Assembly (NCBI GenBank): GCA_041395845.1
Contig: JAWKZS010000010.1
Span: 62,001-126,000, forward strand
Length of the DNA stretch: 64,000 nucleotides
Direction: 5' to 3'
Source of the DNA: Ch67 sp041395845
Lineage (GTDB): Bacteria > Pseudomonadota > Gammaproteobacteria > Pseudomonadales > Ketobacteraceae
Shown: in pieces, positions 51,577 through 60,080 of the stretch
Layout: each line of letters starts with the position of its first letter
Position numbering within the stretch: the first letter of the stretch is position 1
Made by a program: the position numbers and the translations under genes
The notes under the pieces: model-generated
Databases searched by the model: none
Seen by the model: the letters and a program-made list of their open reading frames with translations, nothing else
What the model was told of the DNA's origin: nothing

Positions 51577-53244
51577 TCAGCGAGAGCGGGATGGGTCCCG
51601 ACTGCCATGTTTGATGGTATTGGCCTGTTCTTCATAGGCGTCGGCAAAGGTTTCGCCGAACAGCCGGTTATAACTGGCCTCGGGGTCTTGCTGCAGTTTA
51701 TCAAAGTATTCGGTATAGGCATCCCAGAGAGCGGATTTTTTGTTACCCAGCAATCCTTTGTGCACTGCATTGCCAAAGCGCTTTTCCAGTGCAGCGGGGG
51801 AAAAGTCCGCCAGCATCTTTTCATAGGCGGCCCGCATGCCCGCCAGCAGGGCGACCTGATGCTGCTCGATATCGGCAAAGGCTTCTTCCACTGCGCGGGG
51901 GCCCGGCATGTAGGCGCCGGAGCGTTCGCCGAACAGGTATCGCAGGGCGTCCTTTTCGGTGAGCGCGAATTTCAGCGGGTTGTTTTCCACCGGGCGAATC
52001 ATGGTGCGATCGATGCGCAGTTCGTTCTTGATGCTGCTGCGGGCCCGCAGCATGTCCACCAGGCCGCGGATGGTCTGCTTGAGGACGGCGCTGATGTCGG
52101 TTGGCAGGTTCTGCAGCTGCTCAGGGGGCAGATTACCCAGTTCCAGCAGTTGCGCCAGCAGTTCGCCGGCATCCCCGCTACCGGTGGGGGTTGGGGCCCT
52201 GCTGGTGGTGTCGACCGGTGCCTCGGCTACCGGGCGCGGCGCGATCGGTGGAACCGGTGTCGACTCCGGCGTAATGGCCGCAGGTACCGGGGTCGGCTCG
52301 GCCACGATCGGCGGCGGTACCGGGGTGGCTTCCCACTGGATGGGAGCAGGCACCGGCGTAGGCTCGGGCGCAATGGGGGTGGCCGGCGTGCTGTCCAGTC
52401 CCAGCAGGGCGTCCAGATTGTCGGCATCATCCACCACGGGTAGGGCGGGCGCTTGCGCTGCAAACGCCGGTGGTTGCTCGAACACCGGCGCCGGTGGTGG
52501 CACCGGGGTGGGTTCTGCCTGGATGCTGTGTGGTGCCGAAAACGCCTGATTCAGCGGTGAGGCATTGTCCTGCTGGCTATTCTTCCACCAGTCGGGATCG
52601 TCATCCAGCAGGTTGGATGGTGAAGTCGGGAACGGCTGATCGTTCTGTTGCGCCTTCTCGATGGCCGCCAGCGGATCATTGATATCGTCGAAGCCGCTGG
52701 TGTCCACATGCTCCACATTGGAAATGCCCCACAGGGGGTCCTGCTGCCTGGCGGGGGCCGCCTGCGGTTCCAGCCATTTGTCGAAATCGTCGACGTCTGC
52801 GGCGTTCTGGCTGGGTGCCGACGGGCTGCCAAAGGGTGCCGGCGCGGCCTGTGGGGCCGGTGACAGGCCCAGGTCATCCAGGAAACCGCTGCCGGTCACC
52901 GGGGCGGCTGCGACAGCCGACACAAGGCTGACCTGGAAGCGATATTTGCCCATGGTGACGACGTCGCCGTTTTGCAGCGGTACGGATTTTTCCGGGCCGA
53001 TCGGCGTCGGGCTGTCATTGAGGAAGGTGCCGTTGGTGCTGTGATCGGTGAGGACGAACTGGCCCAGGTCATGGCGAATGCTGGCATGCTGGCTGGACAC
53101 AATGCGTTCGTGATCCGGCAGGATGATGGCGTTGTTGGCGCCTCGCCCCAGGGTGGTGCCGGTCACCGATACATCCAGTTGTTGTCCGGCCAGGGGGCTG
53201 TCGGCTGGCGCGTTGATCACCGTCAATCGTAGAGTCGTCATCAT
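51577..53244 (-). CDS. tagH: T6SS FHA-domain protein TagH
   Basis: The 555-aa protein begins with a canonical FHA domain (residues 10-105): GRGANNAIILPDHERIVS, SSQHASIRHD and LTDHSTNGTFLND with the phosphothreonine-binding Arg/Ser/Asn residues. A long central linker is rich in acidic clusters and TPVP repeats (TPVPPPI, EPTPVPA, STPVPPIAP). The last 190 residues are the TagH C-terminal domain (LRARSSIKNELRIDRTMIRPV, ALRYLFGERSGAYMPG). FHA proteins read Thr phosphorylation in some T6SSs, but no T6SS kinase is seen in the window. Confidence 0.92.
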   Translation of the reverse strand: MMTTLRLTVINAPADSPLAGQQLDVSVTGTTLGRGANNAIILPDHERIVSSQHASIRHDLGQFVLTDHSTNGTFLNDSPTPIGPEKSVPLQNGDVVTMGKYRFQVSLVSAVAAAPVTGSGFLDDLGLSPAPQAAPAPFGSPSAPSQNAADVDDFDKWLEPQAAPARQQDPLWGISNVEHVDTSGFDDINDPLAAIEKAQQNDQPFPTSPSNLLDDDPDWWKNSQQDNASPLNQAFSAPHSIQAEPTPVPPPAPVFEQPPAFAAQAPALPVVDDADNLDALLGLDSTPATPIAPEPTPVPAPIQWEATPVPPPIVAEPTPVPAAITPESTPVPPIAPRPVAEAPVDTTSRAPTPTGSGDAGELLAQLLELGNLPPEQLQNLPTDISAVLKQTIRGLVDMLRARSSIKNELRIDRTMIRPVENNPLKFALTEKDALRYLFGERSGAYMPGPRAVEEAFADIEQHQVALLAGMRAAYEKMLADFSPAALEKRFGNAVHKGLLGNKKSALWDAYTEYFDKLQQDPEASYNRLFGETFADAYEEQANTIKHGSRDPSRSR

Positions 53245-53355
53245 ATTCCGTGGCGTTGCTGCATTTTCAGGTGAATTGATTCGGCCGGCTGAACAGGCTC
53301 ACTGCAGAGGCACCGAACATTCAGTATATCGTATGAGCGCTTGATTAAAATGCTT

Positions 53356-54954
53356 TCAGCCGATAGCCAGTTCGTTGATCCGGCGTTTCAGCGCTGCTTT
53401 TGAAACTTTCAGTTGTTCCACCATCTGGTCCAGATTGCCGCGGCACTGCTGGTAGCAGCGCGTGAGTTCGTCCACGCTGATATCCCCGGCTTTGCGCACG
53501 CCGGGGTTGGCTTCGATCATCTTGTACAGGGCGGCGCGGGAAATATTCAGGGTGTCGGCAGTGTTTTTCAGATCCCAGCGATGCTGTTCCAGGGCTTGCA
53601 GCAGTTCGGTTTCGCTGATGGTGCTGGGTTTGCGCCGGGGCGCTGCCGGCTCGGCGGATTCCGGCACCGGTGTGTCTTCTGCCTGAATGGTGTTCTGATC
53701 CGCTGCCTCCGTGAGGACAGGTGCCGGGCGTTCCAGCAGCATGGCCTCGATGCGCGGTGGAATGCTGGTCAGGCTGCTCATCCGGTTGTGGATGGCGACC
53801 TGGCGGGCGATATTGCGCATCTGGCGAATGTTGCCGGGCCAGTGGAATTCCAGTGCGTGGCGGAAGAACTGGTACCACAGGCGCTCGCTGTCCGGTGTCA
53901 GGGATTGCCAGTGTCGATCTTCCTGGATGCTGCCCAGTTCGAAGCGGAGGAATTCCGCCAGCAGCAGGCCGATATCCGCCTTGCGCTGGGCCAGCCGTGG
54001 CAGCCAGATTTCGAAGCCGGCCAGGCGCTGCAGCAGCGGATTGCGGAAATCCTGGGATTGCAGTTTACCTTCCAGATCGGCGTCGGTAGCGGCAATCAGG
54101 CGGACATCGACCTTGGTGGTTTCGCCAGCGCCCACTGCACGTACCTCGCCGGTTTCCAGTGTGCGCAGCAGGGCGACCTGGACTTCATCCGGCGCATCGC
54201 CGATCTCATCCAGAAACAGGGTGCTGCCGTTGGCCTGGACAAAATAGCCCGGCTTATCCGTGGTGGCACCAGTAAACGATCCTTTGCGTGCGCCGAACAG
54301 TTCGGCAATCGCCAGTGATTCGGGAATCGCTGCCACGTTCACCGCCAGCATGGGGCGGCGGCTGCGCGGGCTGGCGTTGTGCAGGGCGCTGGCCACCAGT
54401 TCCTTGCCAGTACCGGTTTCGCCACGGATCAGTACCGGGACATTGAGATCGGCAACGCGATCGATCGCCCGTCGCACGTTTTCAATGCCTTCACTCACTC
54501 CCAGCATGCGGTGCAGGGTGTCGCTGTTGCGATCCGGTGACAGGCTATGCAGCACCAGAATCACCCGCTGGGCCAGCTCTATCACGACGCCGGCTTTGAG
54601 TTTGTCCTCGAACACGTACAGCGGCGCCCGCACCACGATGCCATCCACCCGCACCTCGCTGCCTTCGGGGTGGGGTGTCAGCAGCAGGCGGCCATTGAGC
54701 TGCTGGATCGAAAGGGGTTTGCGGGAGACGTAGCGATCATCCAGGGTGAAGCTGTGGCGGGTGTGTGGCAATTGAAATGCGGGTTCGCTGCGGGAGAGAC
54801 TGGCCTGTGCACCTTGCGACAGCGAATCCAGATAGGCCGTGGCGCCAATGCGGGTCCAGTCGTGGTGATAGGCAATCGTCAGGGCGTAGCGGCTGACCTG
54901 CGATGTAAAACTGGCCGGCCGTTCCATGCCCCACATGGTGGTATCGTTATTCAT
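53356..54954 (-). CDS. Sigma54-dependent activator of the T6SS with FHA-like N-terminus
   Basis: The 532-aa protein has an FHA-like N-terminal part (about residues 50-130: FTLDDRYVSRKPLSIQQLNG, EVRVDGIVVRA), a sigma54-interacting AAA+ domain with RGETGTGKELVA, the sigma54-contacting loop as GSFTGA (usual GAFTGA), LFLDEIGDAPDEVQ and the FHWPGNIRQM R-finger region. The C-terminus carries two Fis-like HTH segments in tandem: TELLQALEQHRWDLKNTAD and RCYQQCRGNLDQMVEQLK. It should activate sigma54 promoters of the cluster; a candidate lies upstream of hcp. Confidence 0.93.
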   Translation of the reverse strand: MNNDTTMWGMERPASFTSQVSRYALTIAYHHDWTRIGATAYLDSLSQGAQASLSRSEPAFQLPHTRHSFTLDDRYVSRKPLSIQQLNGRLLLTPHPEGSEVRVDGIVVRAPLYVFEDKLKAGVVIELAQRVILVLHSLSPDRNSDTLHRMLGVSEGIENVRRAIDRVADLNVPVLIRGETGTGKELVASALHNASPRSRRPMLAVNVAAIPESLAIAELFGARKGSFTGATTDKPGYFVQANGSTLFLDEIGDAPDEVQVALLRTLETGEVRAVGAGETTKVDVRLIAATDADLEGKLQSQDFRNPLLQRLAGFEIWLPRLAQRKADIGLLLAEFLRFELGSIQEDRHWQSLTPDSERLWYQFFRHALEFHWPGNIRQMRNIARQVAIHNRMSSLTSIPPRIEAMLLERPAPVLTEAADQNTIQAEDTPVPESAEPAAPRRKPSTISETELLQALEQHRWDLKNTADTLNISRAALYKMIEANPGVRKAGDISVDELTRCYQQCRGNLDQMVEQLKVSKAALKRRINELAIG

Positions 54955-55121
54955 GCTTGAATTCCAGACACCCGCGACGGGTGAAGGCCATCAATACCTG
55001 ATGAATTTCCGCACCTTGAGCCATCATGGTGCAGTCGAAAGTCCGGCCCCGCTCAGGGGCGCAAGTGATCCGGATTGTATCGGGCGGGCGTAAAAATATC
55101 CATGTGGTGGGCGTTTACGGT

Positions 55122-55424
55122 TCAGCCGCCGATCAGTACCGTCGGACAGCCGAGGACAATGGTGCCGCCGTGAGCCGTGCTGTCGCCCATGCGGGCAGCC
55201 GGTTTGCCGCCGATCATCACGGTGGCACTGCCTTTGATGATGGTATCGGGAGGTCCGACGCACACGCACATGCTGCCCATGCCGGCGGCGGGCATGCCAC
55301 CGATCATTACCGTCGGCGCGGAGGGCATGGTAATCGGACCGCCCACATGGGGAATGGGCACCGGAGCGGGGGTCTGCATCGGGCAGACATGCATGTCACC
55401 AACACGTGCGGCAGGTTGTCCCAT
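55122..55424 (-). CDS. PAAR-domain spike-tip protein
   Basis: The 100-aa protein contains repeated PAAR-type motifs (PAARVGDMHVCP, IGGMPAAGMGSMCVCVGPP, IGGKPAARMGDSTAHGG) with the Cys/His residues that bind zinc at the spike tip. It is a stand-alone PAAR without an effector extension. It lies 10 bases after vgrG and caps the VgrG spike. Confidence 0.93.
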   Translation of the reverse strand: MGQPAARVGDMHVCPMQTPAPVPIPHVGGPITMPSAPTVMIGGMPAAGMGSMCVCVGPPDTIIKGSATVMIGGKPAARMGDSTAHGGTIVLGCPTVLIGG

Positions 55425-55434
55425 AACGGCGTCC

Positions 55435-57498
55435 TCAGTTGATCATCACGATGCCGCCCTGCATTTTCAGCATGCCGCCGGCTTTCACTTCGGTCATGGC
55501 GTTACCATTGATTTTCACCATGGTGCCGGTGATGGTGACGCCGGTCTGGTCGATCTTGATGCTGTTGCCACCGACCTTGAGTTCGATCGACATGTTGGCT
55601 TGCAGGGTGATGGACTGGGCGGCCTTGAGCGTCATCGACTGGCTGGATTCCTGGGTAACGGCACCGGTCACTGACACGGCCTGCTTGCCGCTCACGCTGA
55701 TGGTCTGGTCGGCGCCAACACTCAGCGTCTGCTTGCCGCCCACATCCTCGGACAGATCGGAACCGATGGAAATGGACTGCTTGCCACCGACGCTGCGCGC
55801 GGCATCGCCGCCCACGGAATCCGACTGGTTGCCGCCGATGGTGCTGGTCTGATCCTTGTTCACCGTCAGGGTCTGGCTGCCCTTTTCCAGTGTCTTGGAC
55901 TCGTCGCCTTCCTTGATCGTCATTGTGCGATTCTTGCTGACGGTCAGGGTCTGGTTGGCCAGGATGCTGCCGGTTTCGTCATTGTGGATCAGGAAGTTGT
56001 AATTCTTGCCGGCTTCCACATAGATTTCTTCGTTGTCCTGCTTGTCGTCAAAGCGCAGTTCGTTGAATTTGCTGCTGGCGGTTTTGATGCCGCTCTGGGT
56101 GCTGGTGTAGCCCGGCCCCTGATTGTCCTTGTTATACAGCGCACCCACGACGACTGGACGATCGGGGTCGCCATTGAGGAAATCCACCAGGACTTCCTGG
56201 TTGATGCGCGGCACAAAGCTTGATCCCCAACCCGCGCCCGCATACAGCTGGGCTACCCGCAGCCAGCAGCTGTTGGCGGGATCGGACCAGGGAAATTTCA
56301 CTTTCACCATGCGATGGGGATCGGCATCGGCCTTGGATTCGCTAGCGTTCAATTGCGTCACCACCGCGCTCAGGGGGCCGCGCATGCGCTGTTTGACGGT
56401 TTTCTGCGGCGGACGGAACACCACGCTGTCGGGAATGCAGCTGAACTGGTTGCTGTAGGTGGCGTTTTCGTCGTTGCGATTGCTGGCGCTGTGACGTACC
56501 TGGGTGATCACATAGGTGTTGGCTTCGGAGGCAATGTGGTGATCGAGTTTGAAACGGGCGCCGGGCAAAAAGGCGCCGCAATAGCCGGCACCCCGGGCGA
56601 TGTCATGGGCTGCTTCCAGGGCTTCCATGCGCACCTGGGCCAGCTGCTTGTTGGCATTCACATCGAAGTCATGATCCGGCGCCGATTTCAGCTGAAAGTT
56701 GTAGCCGGCAAATTCGCCCAGCAGATGTTCGCCGGGCTTCTGGGCGAATTTGCTGCGGGTCGGCACGTTCTGCTTGTAAACATTTTTCGGCGTGTTGTGG
56801 TTGTAGTCGATCATCTCGACCGCGCCGGTATGGAACTGGAATTCCCGTTGCCAGTCGAGAATGCGGGCAGTGGGATCCATGTCTGAACCGACGTTCAGCC
56901 GCACGGTTTTTTCCGCACAATCGGTGTAGCCGCTCGTGCTGTCGCACAGTATCTGGGTATGGCTGTCCTTGGCGTGTTCGAAATAGTAGCCGATGCCTTC
57001 TTCTTCCATCAGCCGTGATATAAAGGCGAAATCGGTTTCGTCGTATTGGACGCAGTATTCACGCTTCAGGTAGGTGGCCGAGGTTTTGTCCTTGAGGGCG
57101 CAAAAATCATCGTAGCCGGCGATGACTTCCTTGATGATTTCCGGGGCGGTCTTGTTTTCGAAAATGCGATAGCGGCGCGAATGATTGGCAAACCACACAC
57201 CGGGTGCCAGCCGCAAGGTGTAGCGGCGCAGTTCGCCTTCGAGATTGCCCAGGGCCATCGCCATGACGCGGCCGTGGAAAGCGCGCGGATTGTCGCTGCT
57301 GTCGTAATTGAGGGTGATCGAGCACTTCTGCCCGATGACGTCCTGGCTGCTGAGGGACTGATTTTCGGACAGCAGGGTGACGTTGATGAAAAACGGTTCG
57401 GAAAAGGCTTCAGTGGCCTGCAGATCGGTGGCGATGGCGTCGTTGCTGATAAAGCTGGCCGAGATCTGGATCAAGCGGTTGTTCTGACTGATGCTCAT
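55435..57498 (-). CDS. tssI: T6SS spike protein TssI (VgrG)
   Basis: The 687-aa protein has the gp27-like head (residues 1-350: FVISRLMEEEGIGYYFEHAKDSH-type block and ILDWQREFQFHTGAVEMIDYN), the OB-fold gp5 region (PHRMVKVKFPWSD, WLRVAQLYAGAGWGSSFVPR, EVLVDFLNGDPDRPVVVG) and a C-terminal needle of short TLTV/SVGG-type repeats. There is no C-terminal effector domain. The start at 57498 is chosen over a longer frame at 57555, which would include the hairpin following hcp. Confidence 0.95.
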   Translation of the reverse strand: MSISQNNRLIQISASFISNDAIATDLQATEAFSEPFFINVTLLSENQSLSSQDVIGQKCSITLNYDSSDNPRAFHGRVMAMALGNLEGELRRYTLRLAPGVWFANHSRRYRIFENKTAPEIIKEVIAGYDDFCALKDKTSATYLKREYCVQYDETDFAFISRLMEEEGIGYYFEHAKDSHTQILCDSTSGYTDCAEKTVRLNVGSDMDPTARILDWQREFQFHTGAVEMIDYNHNTPKNVYKQNVPTRSKFAQKPGEHLLGEFAGYNFQLKSAPDHDFDVNANKQLAQVRMEALEAAHDIARGAGYCGAFLPGARFKLDHHIASEANTYVITQVRHSASNRNDENATYSNQFSCIPDSVVFRPPQKTVKQRMRGPLSAVVTQLNASESKADADPHRMVKVKFPWSDPANSCWLRVAQLYAGAGWGSSFVPRINQEVLVDFLNGDPDRPVVVGALYNKDNQGPGYTSTQSGIKTASSKFNELRFDDKQDNEEIYVEAGKNYNFLIHNDETGSILANQTLTVSKNRTMTIKEGDESKTLEKGSQTLTVNKDQTSTIGGNQSDSVGGDAARSVGGKQSISIGSDLSEDVGGKQTLSVGADQTISVSGKQAVSVTGAVTQESSQSMTLKAAQSITLQANMSIELKVGGNSIKIDQTGVTITGTMVKINGNAMTEVKAGGMLKMQGGIVMIN

Positions 57499-57544
57499 GG
57501 CCGTTTCCCGAGGTGAATCCCTGAATGCTTTCGGTTGAAACAGG

Positions 57545-57566
57545 GGCGGGGGCATGAGCCCCCGCC
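57545..57566 (-). terminator. Hairpin between hcp and vgrG
   Basis: GGCGGGGGC and GCCCCCGCC form a perfect 9-bp stem with a 4-nt loop, 9 bases after the hcp stop. The minus-strand sequence that follows (CCTGTTTC) has only a weak T-run, so it may act as an attenuator or RNA-stabilising element that keeps hcp mRNA higher than vgrG. Confidence 0.6.
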
Positions 57567-57574
57567 GGCGTGCC

Positions 57575-58063
57575 TTACTGCGGCTTGCCAGTGGTCAGGT
57601 CGTAACCGACCTTCATGTTCTGGCCATTCTTGTTGGTCTTGTCGGCGCCCTGCAGGTCAGCCACGATCTTCGAGTAGCTCAGGCTCAGTGATTCGTGGGG
57701 CGCACCGCCACCGCTGCCGCTGACGCTGTAGGAGCTGATCAGCACGTCAGTCAGTTCATAGGCTGCGTATTTTTCTACCTGCTTGGCACCGGTTTGCACG
57801 ATGTGGATCTGCACCACAACACCTTCGACGCCGGTCAGTGATTCCTTGAACAGACCACCGGATGCGTTATCCATCATCTTGGTGACGACGATTTCGCTCA
57901 GCGAGGGGCGGCTGGCTTCGCGGTTAGCCATGTTGCCCACTTCCATGCTGATGCCACGGCCGACACCAAACTGGAAGCTGTCCAGTTCGATCCAGTCTTC
58001 ATAACCGGCGGCGGTCACGTTGCCTTTGATCTTTTTGTTGTTGAAGTTCATGTAGATTGCCAT
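57575..58063 (-). CDS. hcp: T6SS tube protein TssD (Hcp)
   Basis: The 162-aa protein starts MAIYMNFNNKKIKGNVTAAG and continues with GYEDWIELDSFQFGVGRGIS, the Hcp opening. A VTKMMDNASGGLFKESLTG core, VVVQIHIVQTG and a C-terminal LSLSYSKI strand complete the Hcp fold. Hexamers of this protein form the inner tube and are exported. The start at 58063 has AGGAG upstream; a longer in-frame ATG at 58147 lies within the promoter region and is not used. Confidence 0.95.
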   Translation of the reverse strand: MAIYMNFNNKKIKGNVTAAGYEDWIELDSFQFGVGRGISMEVGNMANREASRPSLSEIVVTKMMDNASGGLFKESLTGVEGVVVQIHIVQTGAKQVEKYAAYELTDVLISSYSVSGSGGGAPHESLSLSYSKIVADLQGADKTNKNGQNMKVGYDLTTGKPQ

Positions 58064-58140
58064 GGTCTTGTGCTCCTGCGGTGGTATGTCGTGTGATGTT
58101 GGTGTTTTGAGCGATCTGGTGGTTGCCCAGTGCCTGATAC

Positions 58141-58294
58141 TAATCAACTACTGTGCCAAGTTTTCAACTCCATGAAAAGCAAAGAAAAATGTGCGGGCTG
58201 GCAGAAATGGCGGGGAATGCATCCTGTTGGCGGGCGGGAAACAGTCCTGATTTCCACCGGTGACATGTCACTTTGTCCTGATCGACATGTCACT
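58141..58294 (-). promoter_or_regulatory. Sigma54-like hcp promoter with upstream activator palindromes
   Basis: On the minus strand TTGGCACAG (58159-58151) and TTGAT (58147-58143) match the -24/-12 sigma54 elements with correct spacing, with one deviation in the -12 GC (GA here). Upstream at 58260-58271 is the palindrome GTGACATGTCAC, and GACATGTCACT occurs at 58262-58272 and again at 58284-58294, exactly two helical turns apart and 105-150 bases before the promoter, the usual range for an enhancer-binding activator. The 356 bases between hcp and the 192-aa gene hold these elements and no supported gene. Confidence 0.6.
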
Positions 58295-58419
58295 GTTGCC
58301 GGGCTGACGCCGCGCTGTGTCACTGATTGCGCCATGGTCCGGCAAAGCATCCTTTAATCTTAAGCAGTGGCGTTGGCTTTGTCAGAAAAAATTCACTCCA
58401 AATCAGCAGCCTATCCCTG

Positions 58420-58998
58420 TCACGCCACGTCGCCCCGGCCACCGGACGCCAGGTCCAGGCCCTGCCGGATGAAGAGTTTGAAGGCGTCGGCCGGGTTGTC
58501 CTGGTTCAGTGCAAATGCCGCCATGGAGATCGCGCCAGCCACGGCGTGGGCGTACAGGTGTGGCGGTGGCTGCATCTCGGGCTCGCCGGGTTTGGCCAGG
58601 CTGCCGCCACTCCAGAATACTGCGGTGGCGGCCCAGCTGGCGGCACTTTTCTGGGCGGTTTTCTCGCTCCAGGCGCGGGCCAGCTGGCGTTTTTCTTCCG
58701 ATGGTGTGATGGCCCATTGCTCGGCGGCGTTCAGTGCGGCCTGTTGTGGTGCCGGCGCATCCTTGGGCAGGGATTTTTTCACGGCGAGACAGGCCCACCA
58801 GATCGCTTCCCGTTTGGGCAGGCCGTGGGCGAGGAATTTCACGGCGTCGAAATAGAAATTCTGCTGCACCAGCTGTTTGATGAATTCCAGTGGCGGCAAC
58901 TGGGCTTTTTCGGCGAAGCCGGCGGCGTCTTCGGACAGTTCGAAGCGCGCCAGGATGTCGCTGGCCTGCCGGGCGGAGATCTTCGCAAGTTCACTCAT
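58420..58998 (-). CDS. DUF6931-like T6SS-associated protein
   Basis: The 192-aa protein is mainly helical and Ala-rich: ARQASDILARFELSEDAAGF, FYFDAVKFLAHGLPKREAIWW and ACLAVKKSLP, with EQWAITPSEEKRQLARAWSE in the middle. It resembles the DUF6931 proteins often found beside T6SS genes, whose function is unknown. No signal peptide or membrane helix is visible. It is the first gene of the block and is separated from hcp by a 356-base regulatory region, so it may have its own transcript. Confidence 0.7.
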   Translation of the reverse strand: MSELAKISARQASDILARFELSEDAAGFAEKAQLPPLEFIKQLVQQNFYFDAVKFLAHGLPKREAIWWACLAVKKSLPKDAPAPQQAALNAAEQWAITPSEEKRQLARAWSEKTAQKSAASWAATAVFWSGGSLAKPGEPEMQPPPHLYAHAVAGAISMAAFALNQDNPADAFKLFIRQGLDLASGGRGDVA

Positions 58999-59165
58999 GA
59001 GTGGCTATCCATAGGTCGGTACATGCTTGAGCGGTGGAAATTGCGCGCAACCGACTATAGCACAGCCATCCTGCAATCGGCGCCCATTGACATTGTCAGC
59101 AGCAGGGCAAGCTGTTACAGATAGGGGCTCTGCGTGTCGTGACAGCAATGCAACAGGGGGACAGC

Positions 59166-60080
59166 ATGGAACTTCAGGGTAAAACGGTGGCAGTGACCGG
59201 CGCCAGCGGCATGATCGGTGTGTACATCTGCCGCAGTTTGTTGAAGGCAGGGGCGAAGGTCGTGGGCGTGGTGCGCAATCCGGAAAAGGCGGCGTTTCTT
59301 GCTCAGGAAGGCGTGGATTTCCGCCGGGCGGATCTGGCGGATGTGGCGGCGCTGGCGAAGGCGTTTACCGGTTGCGATGCGGTGGTGGCCAATGCGGCGA
59401 TGTACGTGGTGCAGAAAAGCATGCATGCCTGGGCCGAGCACGAAAAGGCCAATTTGGACGGTACCCGGAACGTATACGAGGCGGCCCATCAGGCGGGCGT
59501 AAAACGGGTTATCCAGATCAGCACCTTTGGTATTTATCGCTGGTCCGTGCGCCGGGTATTGAACGAGGAATCCCCGCAGTTGAATGGCGCCCGCCGCCAG
59601 GGTGGCCCTTATCGGGCGACCAAGCAGACCAGTGAAGCACTGGCGTGGGAATTGTCGCGCCGGTACCAGCTGGATACCACGGCGCTGCGTCCCACTGCGG
59701 TGTACGGTGCGCGCGATTACAACTTCATGCGGCCGGTGTACAAACTGCTGGCGTTGCCGGTGTTGCCGATGCCCAGTGTGTCGTTCCCGATCGTGTATGC
59801 GGGGGATGTGGCAGAGGCCGTGGTGGGGGCGTTGCGCAACGATGCCAGCATCGGTCAGGCCTATAACGTGGGCGGCGAGAATATCCAGGTGGCAGAATTC
59901 ATGAAGGCATTGCGTGAGGTGGTGCCGTCAGCGCCACGGGTGATGGCATTGCCGCTGCCGGTAGGGGTGAAGATCGACAACAGCAAGGCGGCGCGGGATA
60001 TTGGTTTCCGCAACCGCCCGTTTGTCGAGGCGCTGCGCGAGGTCGTGGCGGAAGATCCGCCACGACGCAAGCGGGCCTGA
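59166..60080 (+). CDS. NAD(P)-dependent epimerase/dehydratase family protein
   Basis: The 304-aa protein is an extended SDR: TGASGMIGVYICRSLL near the N-terminus, FRRADLADVAALA, the AMYV segment, and the active-site YRATK (GGPYRATKQTSEALAWE). The start at 59166 follows an AGGGGG site; an in-frame ATG at 59139 is less well placed. The substrate, possibly a nucleotide sugar or a steroid- or lipid-like alcohol, cannot be told from sequence. It is convergent with and directly adjacent to the ABC1-kinase gene. Confidence 0.87.
   Translation: MELQGKTVAVTGASGMIGVYICRSLLKAGAKVVGVVRNPEKAAFLAQEGVDFRRADLADVAALAKAFTGCDAVVANAAMYVVQKSMHAWAEHEKANLDGTRNVYEAAHQAGVKRVIQISTFGIYRWSVRRVLNEESPQLNGARRQGGPYRATKQTSEALAWELSRRYQLDTTALRPTAVYGARDYNFMRPVYKLLALPVLPMPSVSFPIVYAGDVAEAVVGALRNDASIGQAYNVGGENIQVAEFMKALREVVPSAPRVMALPLPVGVKIDNSKAARDIGFRNRPFVEALREVVAEDPPRRKRA

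Noticed and set aside
59050..59130. Sigma54-like TGGGCG...TTGCA upstream of the DUF6931-like gene
   Set aside because: The GG-to-GC spacing is one base short of the required 10, so it is not a credible -24/-12 promoter.
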